A DNA stretch of 37,277 bases from an uncultured Muribaculaceae bacterium (GCA_944321875.1 CALUMX010000030.1:1-37277), one strand, 5' to 3'; numbered from the stretch's first letter, positions 16,892-25,956 are shown. Translations and numbers: made by a program. The notes: generated from the letters alone by a model not told the origin.

Positions 16892-18013
16892 ATGGCAGGT
16901 ATTTATGTGCATATCCCTTTTTGTAAGAAAAAATGTATCTACTGTGATTTCTTTTCTGTCGGTGCGTCGCCTGAGAATGTGGAGGCTTATGCCGACCTTA
17001 TAATAAAGGAGTATGAGGCCCGTCGGGAGGAATTGGGCGGTGAGGCGGTCCGTACCGTATATTTCGGTGGCGGTACGCCTTCGTTGATGAGTCCGCGCTC
17101 GCTGGCCCGCATATTGGGCAGTTTCCGGGATATGGAGTCGGTCGGCGAGGTGACATTGGAGGTCAATCCCGACGATGTGACTCCCGATTTCGTTCGTGAC
17201 ATACGGGAGGCGGGCATCAACCGTGTGAGCATGGGCGTGCAGAGCTTCGACGATGCCGAGTTGCGGTTTCTCATGCGGCGTCATGACGCGCGAGGAGCGG
17301 AAATGGCTGTAGATTGTCTGCGGAACGGTGGCATCGAGAACGTGAGCATTGATTTGATTTACGGCATTCCGGGGCAGACGGTCGCGAGCTGGGAACGGTC
17401 GTTGCGGAAGGCTATCGGGATGGGGTTGCCTCATTTGTCGAGTTATTGCCTGACTTACGAGGAGGGTACATTGCTGACGCGTAAGCGTGACAAAGGCGAA
17501 TTTGAGCCTTTGACGGATGAGGAATGTGTGGCGATGTACGATTGCCTGGCTTCGGAAATGCGTAAGGCGGGTTATGAGCATTACGAAATCTCCAATTTTG
17601 CCTTGCCGGGATTCCGTTCCCGTCATAATTCCGCCTATTGGAATTTTACGCCATATCTCGGGTTGGGAGCATCCGCTCACAGTTTTGACGGCCGTTGCCG
17701 ACGCTATAATCCGTCGTCGCTTCGTGGCTACCGGGAGCGTATAGAGCAGGACGGGGTCGCTTGTGAGATAGAGCAGGAGTCTGTCAATGAACTTTATAAT
17801 GAGTGGGTCATGACGCGTCTGCGCACGTCGGACGGAATGAGTCTGAACGATTTGCAGTCGCGTTTCGGTGAAGAGAAGCGGAGTTATGCCGAGAAGGCAG
17901 CCGCTTCCTATCTGCGTGCCGGGGACTTGAAAAAGGAGGCGGATGTGCTGTCGCTCACTGACCGTGGTGTGATGGTGAGCGATGCTGTTTTCCGCGACCT
18001 TTTTATCGTCTGA
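16892..18013 (+). CDS. hemW: HemW-like radical SAM protein (haem chaperone family)
   Basis: The 373-residue product from the ATG at 16892 starts MAGIYVHIPF and carries the radical SAM cluster motif CKKKCIYC (Cys11, 15, 18), then YFGGGTPSLM (SAM-binding GGTP), EVNPDDVT and SMGVQSFDD, then the HemW C-terminal domain with YEISNFALPG and YLGLGASAHS. HemW proteins resemble oxygen-independent coproporphyrinogen oxidase but bind and deliver haem in the cases studied; enzymatic oxidase activity is not expected. A TTG 14 codons upstream lies inside the -7 box, so the ATG is preferred. It is divergent from fusA2. Confidence 0.93.
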   Translation: MAGIYVHIPFCKKKCIYCDFFSVGASPENVEAYADLIIKEYEARREELGGEAVRTVYFGGGTPSLMSPRSLARILGSFRDMESVGEVTLEVNPDDVTPDFVRDIREAGINRVSMGVQSFDDAELRFLMRRHDARGAEMAVDCLRNGGIENVSIDLIYGIPGQTVASWERSLRKAIGMGLPHLSSYCLTYEEGTLLTRKRDKGEFEPLTDEECVAMYDCLASEMRKAGYEHYEISNFALPGFRSRHNSAYWNFTPYLGLGASAHSFDGRCRRYNPSSLRGYRERIEQDGVACEIEQESVNELYNEWVMTRLRTSDGMSLNDLQSRFGEEKRSYAEKAAASYLRAGDLKKEADVLSLTDRGVMVSDAVFRDLFIV

Positions 18014-18023
18014 ATCGTTCGGG

Positions 18024-19382
18024 TTATTGAAGTCTGTTTATCCATTCTACGATATCGGACAGTACTTCCGGGGAAATGGTTTCCTCGATGGTACTGTATT
18101 CGCTGACGCTTCCAGTCGTGCAGTGCTGGAACAGGTGGTTCAATCCCTCATATTCCTGTATCGAGTTAAGTTTGTTGTCCGGCAGGTTTTTGCGTAGGGC
18201 TTCCAGGTTGCTCTCCGCGTCGACCTGACAGTCGAGAGAACCGTTGACGGCCATGACCGGGCATTGGATATTGCGGATGTCGGAGGTAGGGTCACAGGTG
18301 ATAAAGTGGTCAATCCATGGGTCGTCGGTTGAGAGCACGGTACGGAGGTTTTCTTTTGCAGCTTCGGGCAGATGACTGCTGTTGATGGCGATGTAACCCT
18401 GAGCCGTTGCTACGGAAGCAGGAAGACCCTTCGTCATTTTGCATGCGAACACTTTCCTCAGTACGGTACAGTATTCGTCGACAAGGTTCTCGGGAAGTCC
18501 CTGCCCTGAAAGCAGCTGATGGTTTTGCTCAATCAGAATTTCGTTTCCGGGTATTGCCGGACCGGCCATCGAGATGATGAAGCTGACGGTTTCAGGCAGT
18601 CGTGAGGCGGCAAGAAATGCAATTTGTCCGCCCTCGCTGTGTCCCAGCAGTCCGATGGATTTGAATGATTTCTTGTCTTGAAGGAAGCGGATGCCTGCGG
18701 CCGCATCTTCGTAGAAATCGGCTGTAGTGGCTTTTGATGGGTCACCGGTCGACTTTCCGAAGCCGCGGTCGTCGTATCGCAATGTAGCGATGCCGTTTCT
18801 TGCCAGATAGTCGGCAATGACAAGGAAGGGTTTGTGTCCCATGATTTCCTCATCCCGATTTTGCAGGCCGCTTCCGCTCACCATCAGTACGACCGGTGTT
18901 TTCCCCTTTTTGTATTTTGTGGGATAGGTTAGTGTCCCGGAGAGTGTCGCTTTGTCGTGGCTGAAAGTCACTTCTTCCGTCTTGTAGGGGAAAGGAGCGG
19001 TGGGCGTTTGTGGCCGGACGTATTCAACCTGTCCGGGAGTGAAAGTCAGCTCAGTGGAGAACGTTCCTTGTGTAAATGTCGTTTTTAACTGGTTGTCGGT
19101 CAGCTTTCCGTTGAAGGAGGCATTGAGCAGCGGCAAGTTGATGCATACGGAGTCGGGTTGCGGAAACCGTACGTCGGAAGGTATGTCCTTCGCTCCCTGG
19201 TCGGGGCTGTCGAGTGTACAGATAATATTGTTATAGGTGTCGTATTTGAAATTGAGTGCCAGATTGAGGCTGGCGTTTCCCATTGTCAGTTTGCTTTTCC
19301 AGGTACCTAAGAATGCTTGTTGGGAAACGGCAGTGGCGGTGGAAGCCGCAAGCAGGATAGAGAGGACAAGTCGGAAATTCAT
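18024..19382 (-). CDS. Secreted alpha/beta hydrolase
   Basis: The 452-residue product has a signal peptide (cleavage near TATAVS, residues 15-20), an N-terminal beta-rich domain of about 130 residues (ending near FSTELTFTPGQVEYV) and an alpha/beta hydrolase domain. VSGSGLQNRDE supplies the oxyanion region, RYDDRGFGKS the next hallmark, and GHSEGG the nucleophile elbow with Ser. The acid and His are expected near DCQVDAES and GLNHLFQH. This is a Bacteroidota family of periplasmic or surface esterase/peptidase-like enzymes; the substrate is unknown. It converges with hemW, whose stop lies 10 bases away, and sits downstream of the DUF3332 gene beyond a terminator. Confidence 0.9.
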   Translation of the reverse strand: MNFRLVLSILLAASTATAVSQQAFLGTWKSKLTMGNASLNLALNFKYDTYNNIICTLDSPDQGAKDIPSDVRFPQPDSVCINLPLLNASFNGKLTDNQLKTTFTQGTFSTELTFTPGQVEYVRPQTPTAPFPYKTEEVTFSHDKATLSGTLTYPTKYKKGKTPVVLMVSGSGLQNRDEEIMGHKPFLVIADYLARNGIATLRYDDRGFGKSTGDPSKATTADFYEDAAAGIRFLQDKKSFKSIGLLGHSEGGQIAFLAASRLPETVSFIISMAGPAIPGNEILIEQNHQLLSGQGLPENLVDEYCTVLRKVFACKMTKGLPASVATAQGYIAINSSHLPEAAKENLRTVLSTDDPWIDHFITCDPTSDIRNIQCPVMAVNGSLDCQVDAESNLEALRKNLPDNKLNSIQEYEGLNHLFQHCTTGSVSEYSTIEETISPEVLSDIVEWINRLQ

Positions 19383-19413
19383 CTTGTGTGTCAGTTGAAT
19401 GAAGTGAGGATAG

Positions 19414-19455
19414 AAAAAAGGAGAATCATTTTGATGGAAATCAAAACGATTCTCC
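19414..19455 (-). terminator. Terminator after the DUF3332 gene
   Basis: GGAGAATC and TTTTGAT (19420-19435, one base bulge) pair with ATCAAAA and GATTCTCC (19440-19455), loop GGAA. On the minus strand six T follow (19414-19419). On the plus strand TTTTTT follows a few bases later, so it may work both ways. Confidence 0.88.
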
Positions 19456-19486
19456 CGGTGTTTTTTAGCTTCTATTTTGATTTTCC

Positions 19487-20038
19487 TTATTTCTTGGCAA
19501 GGAATGTGTCGGACGATTGAGCCGTAAGAGCCTTGTAGGCAAGAACGCCTTCCTGTGAAAGTTCGACAACGGTTGAGCTACCGTCGGCTGTCGGCATTTT
19601 CACATGGTTATCGTCAACGTAAGTAAGGAATGTGATGTCACCTTCCTCTGTCTCAACTGCCCATGAGTTGTTCTCCTGGTTGAATTTGAGACGTACTTGT
19701 GAGTTGTCTTCCTGATTGGTGATAGTGTAGCCGGATTCGTCCCAAGCTACCAGATAGTTGCCTGTTTCGCCCTCTACTACTTTTTGACCTTGGGCGATAG
19801 GATTGCTTCCTGACCAGAATTCAACGGAGTTGATGATAACAAGGTCGGCCAACGTTGTGATTTCATATACTGGAAGAACCCAGAATCCGAAGAATACCAA
19901 TTCATTGACAAACTTGTTGCCTACTTGCTGGTTCCAGTCGAGCACTTTGCGTGTCAGCGCGAAGTTACCGATACATGAGCTGAACATGAATGCCGATGCA
20001 AGTGCAATGGCGCATACAGGTATGATTCTTTTTTTCAT
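19487..20038 (-). CDS. DUF3332 family lipoprotein
   Basis: The 183-residue product has a lipoprotein signal with lipobox FSSC (Cys22), then the DUF3332 hallmark: LTRKVLDWNQQVGNKFVNELVFFGFWVLPVYE, with a single hydrophobic segment after it, and a beta-rich C-terminal half. Function is unknown. It is a single-gene unit: own promoter upstream and terminator downstream. The -7 box TAAATTTG and a near-consensus -33 ATTG lie 26-56 bases upstream. Confidence 0.88.
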   Translation of the reverse strand: MKKRIIPVCAIALASAFMFSSCIGNFALTRKVLDWNQQVGNKFVNELVFFGFWVLPVYEITTLADLVIINSVEFWSGSNPIAQGQKVVEGETGNYLVAWDESGYTITNQEDNSQVRLKFNQENNSWAVETEEGDITFLTYVDDNHVKMPTADGSSTVVELSQEGVLAYKALTAQSSDTFLAKK

Positions 20039-20063
20039 AGTTTTTGGGTTTTAATTTATACTA

Positions 20064-20094
20064 CAAATTTAATGATATTTTCTTAGTATGCAAT
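20064..20094 (-). promoter_or_regulatory. DUF3332 gene promoter
   Basis: On the minus strand ATTG (20091-20094, one mismatch to TTTG) is followed after 19 bases by TAAATTTG (20064-20071), 25 bases before the ATG. Confidence 0.65.
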
Positions 20095-20111
20095 TAAATT
20101 AACGGATTATT

Positions 20112-20140
20112 CTCGCAATAATCTATAAATTGTTAGCGAG
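20112..20140 (-). terminator. Hairpin after the lytic transglycosylase gene
   Basis: CTCGC plus AATAAT (20112-20122) pairs with ATTGTT and GCGAG (20129-20140), with one bulged A. It lies just beyond the stop of the upstream gene, but no T-run follows on the minus strand, so it may only stabilise the mRNA end. Confidence 0.4.
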
Positions 20141-20146
20141 GGCGCG

Positions 20147-21541
20147 TTATTGTTGCTTGAAAATATCGTAGATGCGGGTCACTTCCTCAACGTAGGCCAC
20201 CGTTTGTTTACCGCGGAAATAGCCGAATTTGCAGACCTCGTCGTTGTAATAGTCGGGGTTGGCTTTCAACAGCAGCGCTTCACTGACATTGCCGTGCCAG
20301 ACTGTGGGATTTTTCCCGTATTTCCCGGCGAGGGCGATGGCGTCATAGATGTGGGCAATGCCTGAATTGTAGGCCGCCAGGATGAAGTTGATGCGCTCCT
20401 TGTCGTTGCTGACATACTTTTTCAGGCTTTGGTCCAGGTCGGCGATGGAGCGTGTGGCGGCAGCGATGTTCAATTCCGGGTCGGTGATGTCGTTCATCGA
20501 GAGCCCGTAGCGTCGGGCGGTTGCCGGCATCATCTGCAGAAGCCCCCGCGCGCCTGCCCATGAGGTGGCATAAGGGTCGAACCGTGATTCGATGTAGGCT
20601 TGAGCCGCAAGGAGTCGCCAGTCCCAGCCGATGTTGGCGGCATATTTCTTGAAAAATTCGTCGTATTCCGAAATATGGCCTTTGGCAAGGTGTTTGAAGT
20701 CAAGAACTTTGCCCCGGTTGATTTTACTTTTTTCAAAATATTGTCGGAACAGCTGCCGTTCAAGCTGCTGAATGCTGTCGGTTTTAGCCCATGCCGTTAT
20801 GGCGTTGGCCAGCAGTGTGTCGCTCGGATTGACGGCCCAGGATGATTTTTGAGGGAAGCTGATTTCAAGGTCGATGTCGATATTGTCGTAGTAGGTGTGG
20901 TCGAGTTTGGCAATATCGCTGTCGGTTACTGTCAACGGTATTTTCCCGTTTGCCACCATTTCAATCAGGTCCTCCGTCATGATGGAATCGTGCTTGATGG
21001 TCTTGATGTTGATGCCTCCGCCAAGCTCGTTGTTGAGGTTATGCAGCCGGGATTCGTATTTGGAGCCTTGTTCCACATAGATGGTACGTCCGACGAGTTG
21101 GGTTACGTCGGTAATGAGCGTGTCGCCCTTGTTCTCTGGTTGCACAAGCACCTGGTGGGTGATAATCTCGCTGCCGCAGTGACGGAGCAGCTCCTTGTAT
21201 TCGGCTGTGACAGGAATGCTGTATGCGATGACGTCTATCTTGGCCGAGTCGAGCAGTTCGATGAGGGACGCCATGTTGCGTGTCACCTTGAACTCGACCG
21301 CCAGGCCTTTGTCTTTTGCGAATTTCGAGATAAGGTCATAGTGGTATCCCATCAGGTCTCCCTTGTAGAGGAAATAGGAGGTAGGGCTGTAGAGCGTTCC
21401 CACTACGATGGTGTCATGCAGACGAGAAGAAAGCGAGTCGGCGGACTGGTCCCCCGACTCGCTTTTATTCTTGCAGGCATGGGTGAGGAGCGCGCTACAG
21501 ATAAGCACGGCGGTGAGCACCGTATGCAGCAGACGTTTCAT
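20147..21541 (-). CDS. MltF-like membrane-bound lytic transglycosylase
   Basis: The 464-residue product (ATG at 21541, MKRLLHTVL) has a lipoprotein signal with lipobox LTHAC, an ABC-type solute-binding-like domain (about 45-270: IVVGTLYSPTSYFLYKG to the SFPQKSSWAVNPSD segment), then a lysozyme-like SLT domain. AAQAYIESRFDP holds the catalytic glutamate (about residue 320), followed by GARGLLQMMPATARRYG and AAYNSGIAHIYDA. It cleaves murein glycan strands to 1,6-anhydro ends from the outer-membrane side. It is the last of four minus-strand genes with 13-22 base gaps. A TTG two codons earlier is a possible but less likely start. Confidence 0.94.
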   Translation of the reverse strand: MKRLLHTVLTAVLICSALLTHACKNKSESGDQSADSLSSRLHDTIVVGTLYSPTSYFLYKGDLMGYHYDLISKFAKDKGLAVEFKVTRNMASLIELLDSAKIDVIAYSIPVTAEYKELLRHCGSEIITHQVLVQPENKGDTLITDVTQLVGRTIYVEQGSKYESRLHNLNNELGGGINIKTIKHDSIMTEDLIEMVANGKIPLTVTDSDIAKLDHTYYDNIDIDLEISFPQKSSWAVNPSDTLLANAITAWAKTDSIQQLERQLFRQYFEKSKINRGKVLDFKHLAKGHISEYDEFFKKYAANIGWDWRLLAAQAYIESRFDPYATSWAGARGLLQMMPATARRYGLSMNDITDPELNIAAATRSIADLDQSLKKYVSNDKERINFILAAYNSGIAHIYDAIALAGKYGKNPTVWHGNVSEALLLKANPDYYNDEVCKFGYFRGKQTVAYVEEVTRIYDIFKQQ

Positions 21542-21562
21542 ACCCAATGGCTATTTTATGGT

Positions 21563-22729
21563 TTAATATTCAAATGTGCCGTATTCTGACGTAATGGTCA
21601 ACTTGTTGGCTTCGGCGTCTTCCACGCGGCCTACGATGCGTGCCGGAATGCCGAAATGCTCAGAGGCTTCGATGATGGCCTGTGCGTCTTCCGGAGCAAC
21701 ATAGATTTCCATGCGGTGACCCATGTTGAACACTTTGTACATTTCCTTCCAGTCTGTGCCGGATTGTTCCTTGATGGTTCTGAACAACGGTGGAACAGGG
21801 AAGAGGTTGTCCTTGATGACGTGCTTGTTTTCCACGAAGTGCATTACCTTGGTCTGTGCGCCGCCGCTGCAGTGTACCATACCGTGGATTTTTGAGCGCA
21901 TGCGGTCGAGAATGTATTTGATGACAGGCGCGTAGGTGCGTGTCGGGGAAAGAACGAGCTTACCGGCGTTGAGGTCGGTGCCTTCCACGGAGTCGGTCAG
22001 TTTCAGACCACCTGAGTAAATCAGTTCGTCAGGCACGTTCTTGTCGTAGCTTTCCGGATATTTCTCGGCGATGTATTTGGAGAATACGTCGTGGCGTGCT
22101 GAGGTAAGACCGTTGCTGCCCATACCGCCGTTGTATTCCTTCTCGTAGGTGGCCTGACCAAAAGAAGCAAGACCTACAATTACGTCTCCGCCCTTAATGT
22201 TGGCGTTGTTGATTACGTCGGCGCGGCGCATGCGGCAGGTCACTGTACTGTCGACGATGATGGTGCGGACGAGGTCACCCACGTCGGCAGTCTCGCCACC
22301 TGTGCTGTAGATGCCTACTCCCAGCTCGCGCAATTCGGCGAGCAGTTCCTCGGTGCCGTTGATGATGGCGGCGATTACTTCACCGGGAATCAGCAGCTTG
22401 TTGCGGCCGATGGTTGAGGAAAGGAGGATGTTGTCGGTAGCGCCTACGCAGAGCAGGTCGTCGATGTTCATAATGAGTGCGTCCTGTGCGATGCCTTTCC
22501 ACACGCTCAGGTCGCCGGTCTCTTTCCAATAGACATAGGCCAGTGATGATTTCGTTCCGGCTCCGTCGGCGTGCATGATGTTGCAGTATTCTTCGTCGCC
22601 GCCGAGAATGTCGGGAATAATCTTACAGAAGGCTTTCGGGTAAAGTCCTTTATCTACGTTCTTGATTGCGTTGTGCACGTCTTCTTTCGATGCGGAAACT
22701 CCGCGAAGGTCGTATCTTTGATTGCTCAT
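21563..22729 (-). CDS. purM: Phosphoribosylformylglycinamidine cyclo-ligase (AIR synthase)
   Basis: PurM makes aminoimidazole ribotide from FGAM with ATP in purine synthesis. The 388 residues are longer than the roughly 345 of E. coli PurM, the long form usual in Bacteroidota. N-terminal AIR-synthase domain: MHADGAGTKSSLAY, MNIDDLLCVGATDNIL, GVGIYSTGGETADVGD. The C-terminal domain includes GLTSARHDVF and the MVHCSGGAQTKVMHFV segment, a glycine-rich substrate loop. It lies between cdsA (22 bases upstream) and the lytic transglycosylase (21 bases downstream from its stop). Confidence 0.94.
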   Translation of the reverse strand: MSNQRYDLRGVSASKEDVHNAIKNVDKGLYPKAFCKIIPDILGGDEEYCNIMHADGAGTKSSLAYVYWKETGDLSVWKGIAQDALIMNIDDLLCVGATDNILLSSTIGRNKLLIPGEVIAAIINGTEELLAELRELGVGIYSTGGETADVGDLVRTIIVDSTVTCRMRRADVINNANIKGGDVIVGLASFGQATYEKEYNGGMGSNGLTSARHDVFSKYIAEKYPESYDKNVPDELIYSGGLKLTDSVEGTDLNAGKLVLSPTRTYAPVIKYILDRMRSKIHGMVHCSGGAQTKVMHFVENKHVIKDNLFPVPPLFRTIKEQSGTDWKEMYKVFNMGHRMEIYVAPEDAQAIIEASEHFGIPARIVGRVEDAEANKLTITSEYGTFEY

Positions 22730-22751
22730 TATGATATGTATTTTTTGTTGA

Positions 22752-23579
22752 TTACAGAATGAAATAACAGTACAGCATAACGCCCGGTACTACCTGCAAC
22801 AGGCTGTCGATGCGGTCAAGGATGCCACCGTGGCCGGGCAGGATGTGTCCACTGTCCTTGGTGCCGGCTGTACGTTTGATGAGGGATTCCACCAGGTCGC
22901 CCCATGTGGAGAACACGGTGACGGCAACGGCCAGTCCCATCCATTCCGGCAGGGTGATTCCCGGGAACGGACCATTGAAGAATGAGTGGATAATCCACGC
23001 TGTCAGGATATTGAAAGCGAGGCCTCCGTAGAAGCCTTCCCATGATTTCTTAGGAGAGATGCGCTCAAACAGGCGGTGCTTGCCGATGAGCGAGCCTACG
23101 CAGAATGCGCCCGTGTCGTTCACCCAGATGAACACAAGGCTGGCGAGTAGCAACAGATTGCCGCTCTCAGGCAGGAAGTAGATGGTGTTCATCAGCGAGA
23201 GTGGCAATGTGACCAGCAACTGTGCGGCAAACGATGCGGCCAGTTCATGAATGGCATTCCGCTCCTTCAGATAAAGCTGGATGGTAGGGCGGATGATGAT
23301 GTAGGCCGCGATGATTGCAACGGTGACGGAGTTGGAAGTTCCGGCAGCATGGTGCAGGATGGAGGCGGCGAAGGTGCCTAAACCTCCCAGCACGTCCACA
23401 GCCGTAGTCAGCGGGTGTAGTGTCTGGTGATTGTTGCAAAGTTTGAGCATCTCAATTACTGCCAGTACGAGGATGCAGCCGAACACTCCGAGCAAGGCAT
23501 AAGGCCCGCAGAGCATCGCGGCAACAATGAGAGCTACATAAATGGCACCGGTAATTGAGCGTATGAGGATTTTCTTCAT
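22752..23579 (-). CDS. cdsA: Phosphatidate cytidylyltransferase (CDP-diglyceride synthase)
   Basis: CdsA forms CDP-diacylglycerol from CTP and phosphatidic acid in the inner membrane, the branch point of phospholipid synthesis. The 275-residue protein has about eight hydrophobic segments and the family signature near its C-terminus: SLIKRTAGTKDSGHILPGHG followed by GILDRIDS, with the metal-binding aspartates. ISPKKSWEGFYGG lies before it. The gene follows the zinc-ribbon membrane protein by 13 bases and precedes purM by 22. Confidence 0.96.
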   Translation of the reverse strand: MKKILIRSITGAIYVALIVAAMLCGPYALLGVFGCILVLAVIEMLKLCNNHQTLHPLTTAVDVLGGLGTFAASILHHAAGTSNSVTVAIIAAYIIIRPTIQLYLKERNAIHELAASFAAQLLVTLPLSLMNTIYFLPESGNLLLLASLVFIWVNDTGAFCVGSLIGKHRLFERISPKKSWEGFYGGLAFNILTAWIIHSFFNGPFPGITLPEWMGLAVAVTVFSTWGDLVESLIKRTAGTKDSGHILPGHGGILDRIDSLLQVVPGVMLYCYFIL

Positions 23580-23592
23580 TGTTCGTTTTTAT

Positions 23593-24099
23593 TTATCGGT
23601 TTCGTTTTTTGAGACTGAGTATGAGGCCAACCAGTGAGCTTGCTGTGACAAGGGCTGAAATGAGGCACCAGATGATGACTGTGCTGAAATAATCGGATTT
23701 GGCATCAGAATAGGAGTAGCCGTATTCGTAAAATATTTCGAATGGGAAGTCCTTGAATACATAAGTTGTGGAAGTCTGATTGAACAGGTGGTTGGAATTC
23801 ACCGTATCAGTGTAGGCAAACAGATTGATAAAGCAGTAGAGGAACATGAGCGTGGCAATCAGCAGGATAATTCCGAAAATGACTGTTTTGGCTGATGTCG
23901 CTTTATTTGACTGTGCTGTCCGAACGGTTGCCGGTCTGCTGTTGTGAAGGGGTGCTCCACACGACTGACAGAAGTTGGATGACGGAGCGTTGGTGTAACC
24001 GCATTTGGGGCAACGGTTCGCTGCCGTCAACTCTTTACCGCAGTGATGGCAGAATTTGGCGTTGTCCGGACATATATTTCCGCAATTATTACATTTCAT
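23593..24099 (-). CDS. Double zinc-ribbon membrane protein
   Basis: The 168-residue product has two N-terminal zinc ribbons (Cys3/6 with Cys17/20, and Cys30/33 with Cys44/47), a short linker, a membrane helix near 72-95 (VIFGIILLIATLMFLYCFI) and a second near 138-160, then a basic tail. The first pair is at the very start, so the ribbons face the cytoplasm. Function is unknown; the architecture is shared by many sensor-like or scaffold proteins. It leads the four-gene run with cdsA, purM and the lytic transglycosylase. Confidence 0.85.
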   Translation of the reverse strand: MKCNNCGNICPDNAKFCHHCGKELTAANRCPKCGYTNAPSSNFCQSCGAPLHNSRPATVRTAQSNKATSAKTVIFGIILLIATLMFLYCFINLFAYTDTVNSNHLFNQTSTTYVFKDFPFEIFYEYGYSYSDAKSDYFSTVIIWCLISALVTASSLVGLILSLKKRNR

Positions 24100-24137
24100 A
24101 GGGTAGATGTTTTATTGCTTAAAAACCATATCTATGG

Positions 24138-24145
24138 CAAAAGTA
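24138..24145 (-). promoter_or_regulatory. Promoter -7 box of the zinc-ribbon-cdsA-purM operon
   Basis: On the minus strand TACTTTTG matches TAnnTTTG, 38 bases before the ATG. At the -33 distance only TTTC is seen (24165-24168). Confidence 0.55.
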
Positions 24146-24417
24146 CGATTTTTTGATGTATTAGGAAATAAATTAGATGTAATTTCGAACAATAGCAGCC
24201 GTTTTCGTGTTGCTGGCCGGCATTGAATGGTTTGGAAAGCGGGTGTATGTGGTTGCTCAGTGATATTTCGGCGCTGATTTCTTTCGGGAGTGCCGGATTT
24301 TTTATAACTTGCGCCGATTATTTTGGACTGATTGCGTGGGCTTGGAAATGAGGCCTTTTTTATGGCTGTTTCTGTAGCTCGTGTCGGAATATAAAGCTTG
24401 TTTCACAATAGGTAAAA
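24146..24417. other. Intergenic region between two divergent operons
   Basis: With the promoter at 24138 it makes a 318-base gap. No coding frame is supported, and no plus-strand TAnnTTTG precedes the thioesterase gene; TATTTTGG near 24319 is one base short of it. Otherwise I see nothing definite here. Confidence 0.5.
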
Positions 24418-24831
24418 ATGACGAATAAAGAACAACACTACGTTTACGAATTGGAAATGGAAGTTCGTGACTACGAACTTGATTCAGAAGGTATTGTCAA
24501 TAATGCCAACTATCTTCACTATCTGGAGCATACCCGTCATTCGTTCTGTACGGCCAACGGCTTGTCGTTTGCCGAGATGCAGGCGAAAGGGCTTGTGCCG
24601 GTGTTGAATAAAGTGGAGATTGAGTATAAGACACCGTTGCGCAGCGGCGACCGCTTTGTCAGCAAATTGTGGTTGGAGCGCAAAGGTGTGCGATTTATTT
24701 TTCACCAGGATATATTCAAGTCGACCGGTGAGTTGTCGGTGACGGCCGTGGTCAGCTGCGTGTGTCTGGAGAACGGACGCTTGGACCGCGGCGATATGCT
24801 GGCTGAAGTGTTTGAGGACTTTTTGTCATAA
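24418..24831 (+). CDS. Acyl-CoA thioesterase, 4-hydroxybenzoyl-CoA thioesterase (hot-dog) family
   Basis: The 137-residue length is typical of single hot-dog domains. The active-site segment YELDSEGIVNNANYLHYLEHTR (Asp22 expected as the catalytic residue) is the family hallmark, followed by KVEIEYKTPLRSGDRF in the second strand region. It hydrolyses an acyl-CoA; chain preference is not predictable. DprA begins 5 bases after the stop, so they form a transcription unit. Confidence 0.93.
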   Translation: MTNKEQHYVYELEMEVRDYELDSEGIVNNANYLHYLEHTRHSFCTANGLSFAEMQAKGLVPVLNKVEIEYKTPLRSGDRFVSKLWLERKGVRFIFHQDIFKSTGELSVTAVVSCVCLENGRLDRGDMLAEVFEDFLS

Positions 24832-24836
24832 GGCGA

Positions 24837-25955
24837 ATGGTGGCTCCGACGGAATATGAGATTGGCTTTTCGATGCTGAAAGGCATTCATCCCGACATTG
24901 CGACGGCGATACTTGACGTTGTGGGGTCGGAGGAGGAATTCTTTCTGCGGTCGGAACGTGAGTTGTCGGAGCGGGTTGGAATGGCCAGCCGTCTGTTTGA
25001 CGAAAGCTACAGGCGTCAGGTGCTGGAGCGCGCGAGGCTGGAACTTGACTATCTGGAGCGAAAGGCTATCGGGGCGTGTTATTTCCGCAACGGAGATTAT
25101 CCGGTGCGTTTTCAGACGGTTCCGGACGCTCCACTCATGCTGTATACGGTCGGGCCGCTTGATTTGAATGCCAAAAGGCTTGTGAGCATTGTCGGCACAC
25201 GCAATGCGACACGCTATGGTGTGGAATGCTGTCGGAACCTTGTTCTCGGTTTGAAAGAGCAGGTGGGTGATGATGTCGTGATTGTGAGCGGATTGGCTTA
25301 CGGTATCGACGTTGCGGCTCATCAGGCGGCTTTGGAGGCGGGATTGCCCACGGTGGCGGTGGTGGCGCACGGATTGGATACTATTTATCCGGCGGTGCAC
25401 CGTGCTGTGGCCATAGAGATAATAAACCAAGGAGGGGCGGTCGTGACGGAATATCCTCACGGGGTGAGGGCGCATAGGTCTAATTTCCTGGCCCGTAACC
25501 GGATTATTGCGGCTCTGTCTGATTGTACGGTGGTCGTTGAGTCGGCCTTTAAGGGTGGTTCGCTTGTTACGGCCAACATCGCACAGGGCTATGGTCGCGA
25601 TGTCTTCGCTTTTCCTGGGAGAGTGGGTGACGAGCATTCGGAGGGATGCAATGCGTTGATTCGTAAGAATGTGGCGGCTCTGATTACGGGTGTTGCCGAT
25701 TTGTCCTCGCAGTTGGGCTGGGAATGTCGCAAGCTGCCGGAAGAGGAACCTACACTTTTTGTCGTTCTTTCCCCGGAAGAGCAGGTGGTGGCCGATGCGA
25801 TGGAGGGTCGCGAGGTTGTCGGGTTGAACGAGTTGTGTGCTCTGACCGATTATCCGGTTCATAAGCTGATGGACCTGCTTTTCTCGATGGAAATGCAGGA
25901 TGTAGTGGCTGTTTTTCCCGGTAATCGCTATGCTCTGAGAAAAAATAATCCATAA
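24837..25955 (+). CDS. dprA: DNA processing protein DprA (Smf)
   Basis: DprA binds incoming single-stranded DNA and loads RecA in natural transformation; it is also widespread in species not known to be competent. The 372-residue product has an N-terminal SAM-like segment, then the Rossmann-like core: VSIVGTRNATRYG, IVSGLAYGIDVAAHQAAL, AHGLDTIYPAVH, EYPHGVRAHRSNFLARNRII and KGGSLVTANIAQGYGRDVFAFPG, all family hallmarks. A winged-helix-like C-terminal part ends at RYALRKNN. It is 5 bases after the thioesterase gene. Confidence 0.97.
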   Translation: MVAPTEYEIGFSMLKGIHPDIATAILDVVGSEEEFFLRSERELSERVGMASRLFDESYRRQVLERARLELDYLERKAIGACYFRNGDYPVRFQTVPDAPLMLYTVGPLDLNAKRLVSIVGTRNATRYGVECCRNLVLGLKEQVGDDVVIVSGLAYGIDVAAHQAALEAGLPTVAVVAHGLDTIYPAVHRAVAIEIINQGGAVVTEYPHGVRAHRSNFLARNRIIAALSDCTVVVESAFKGGSLVTANIAQGYGRDVFAFPGRVGDEHSEGCNALIRKNVAALITGVADLSSQLGWECRKLPEEEPTLFVVLSPEEQVVADAMEGREVVGLNELCALTDYPVHKLMDLLFSMEMQDVVAVFPGNRYALRKNNP

Positions 25956-25956
25956 A

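Noticed and set aside
16769..17680. Minus-strand frame of 303 residues over hemW
   Set aside because: Antisense to hemW with Arg- and His-rich shadow composition; no motif, and it would overrun the fusA2-hemW promoter region.
24702..25862. Minus-strand frame of 386 residues over dprA
   Set aside because: Antisense to dprA, which has all family motifs; the opposite frame is basic and low in hydrophobic structure.
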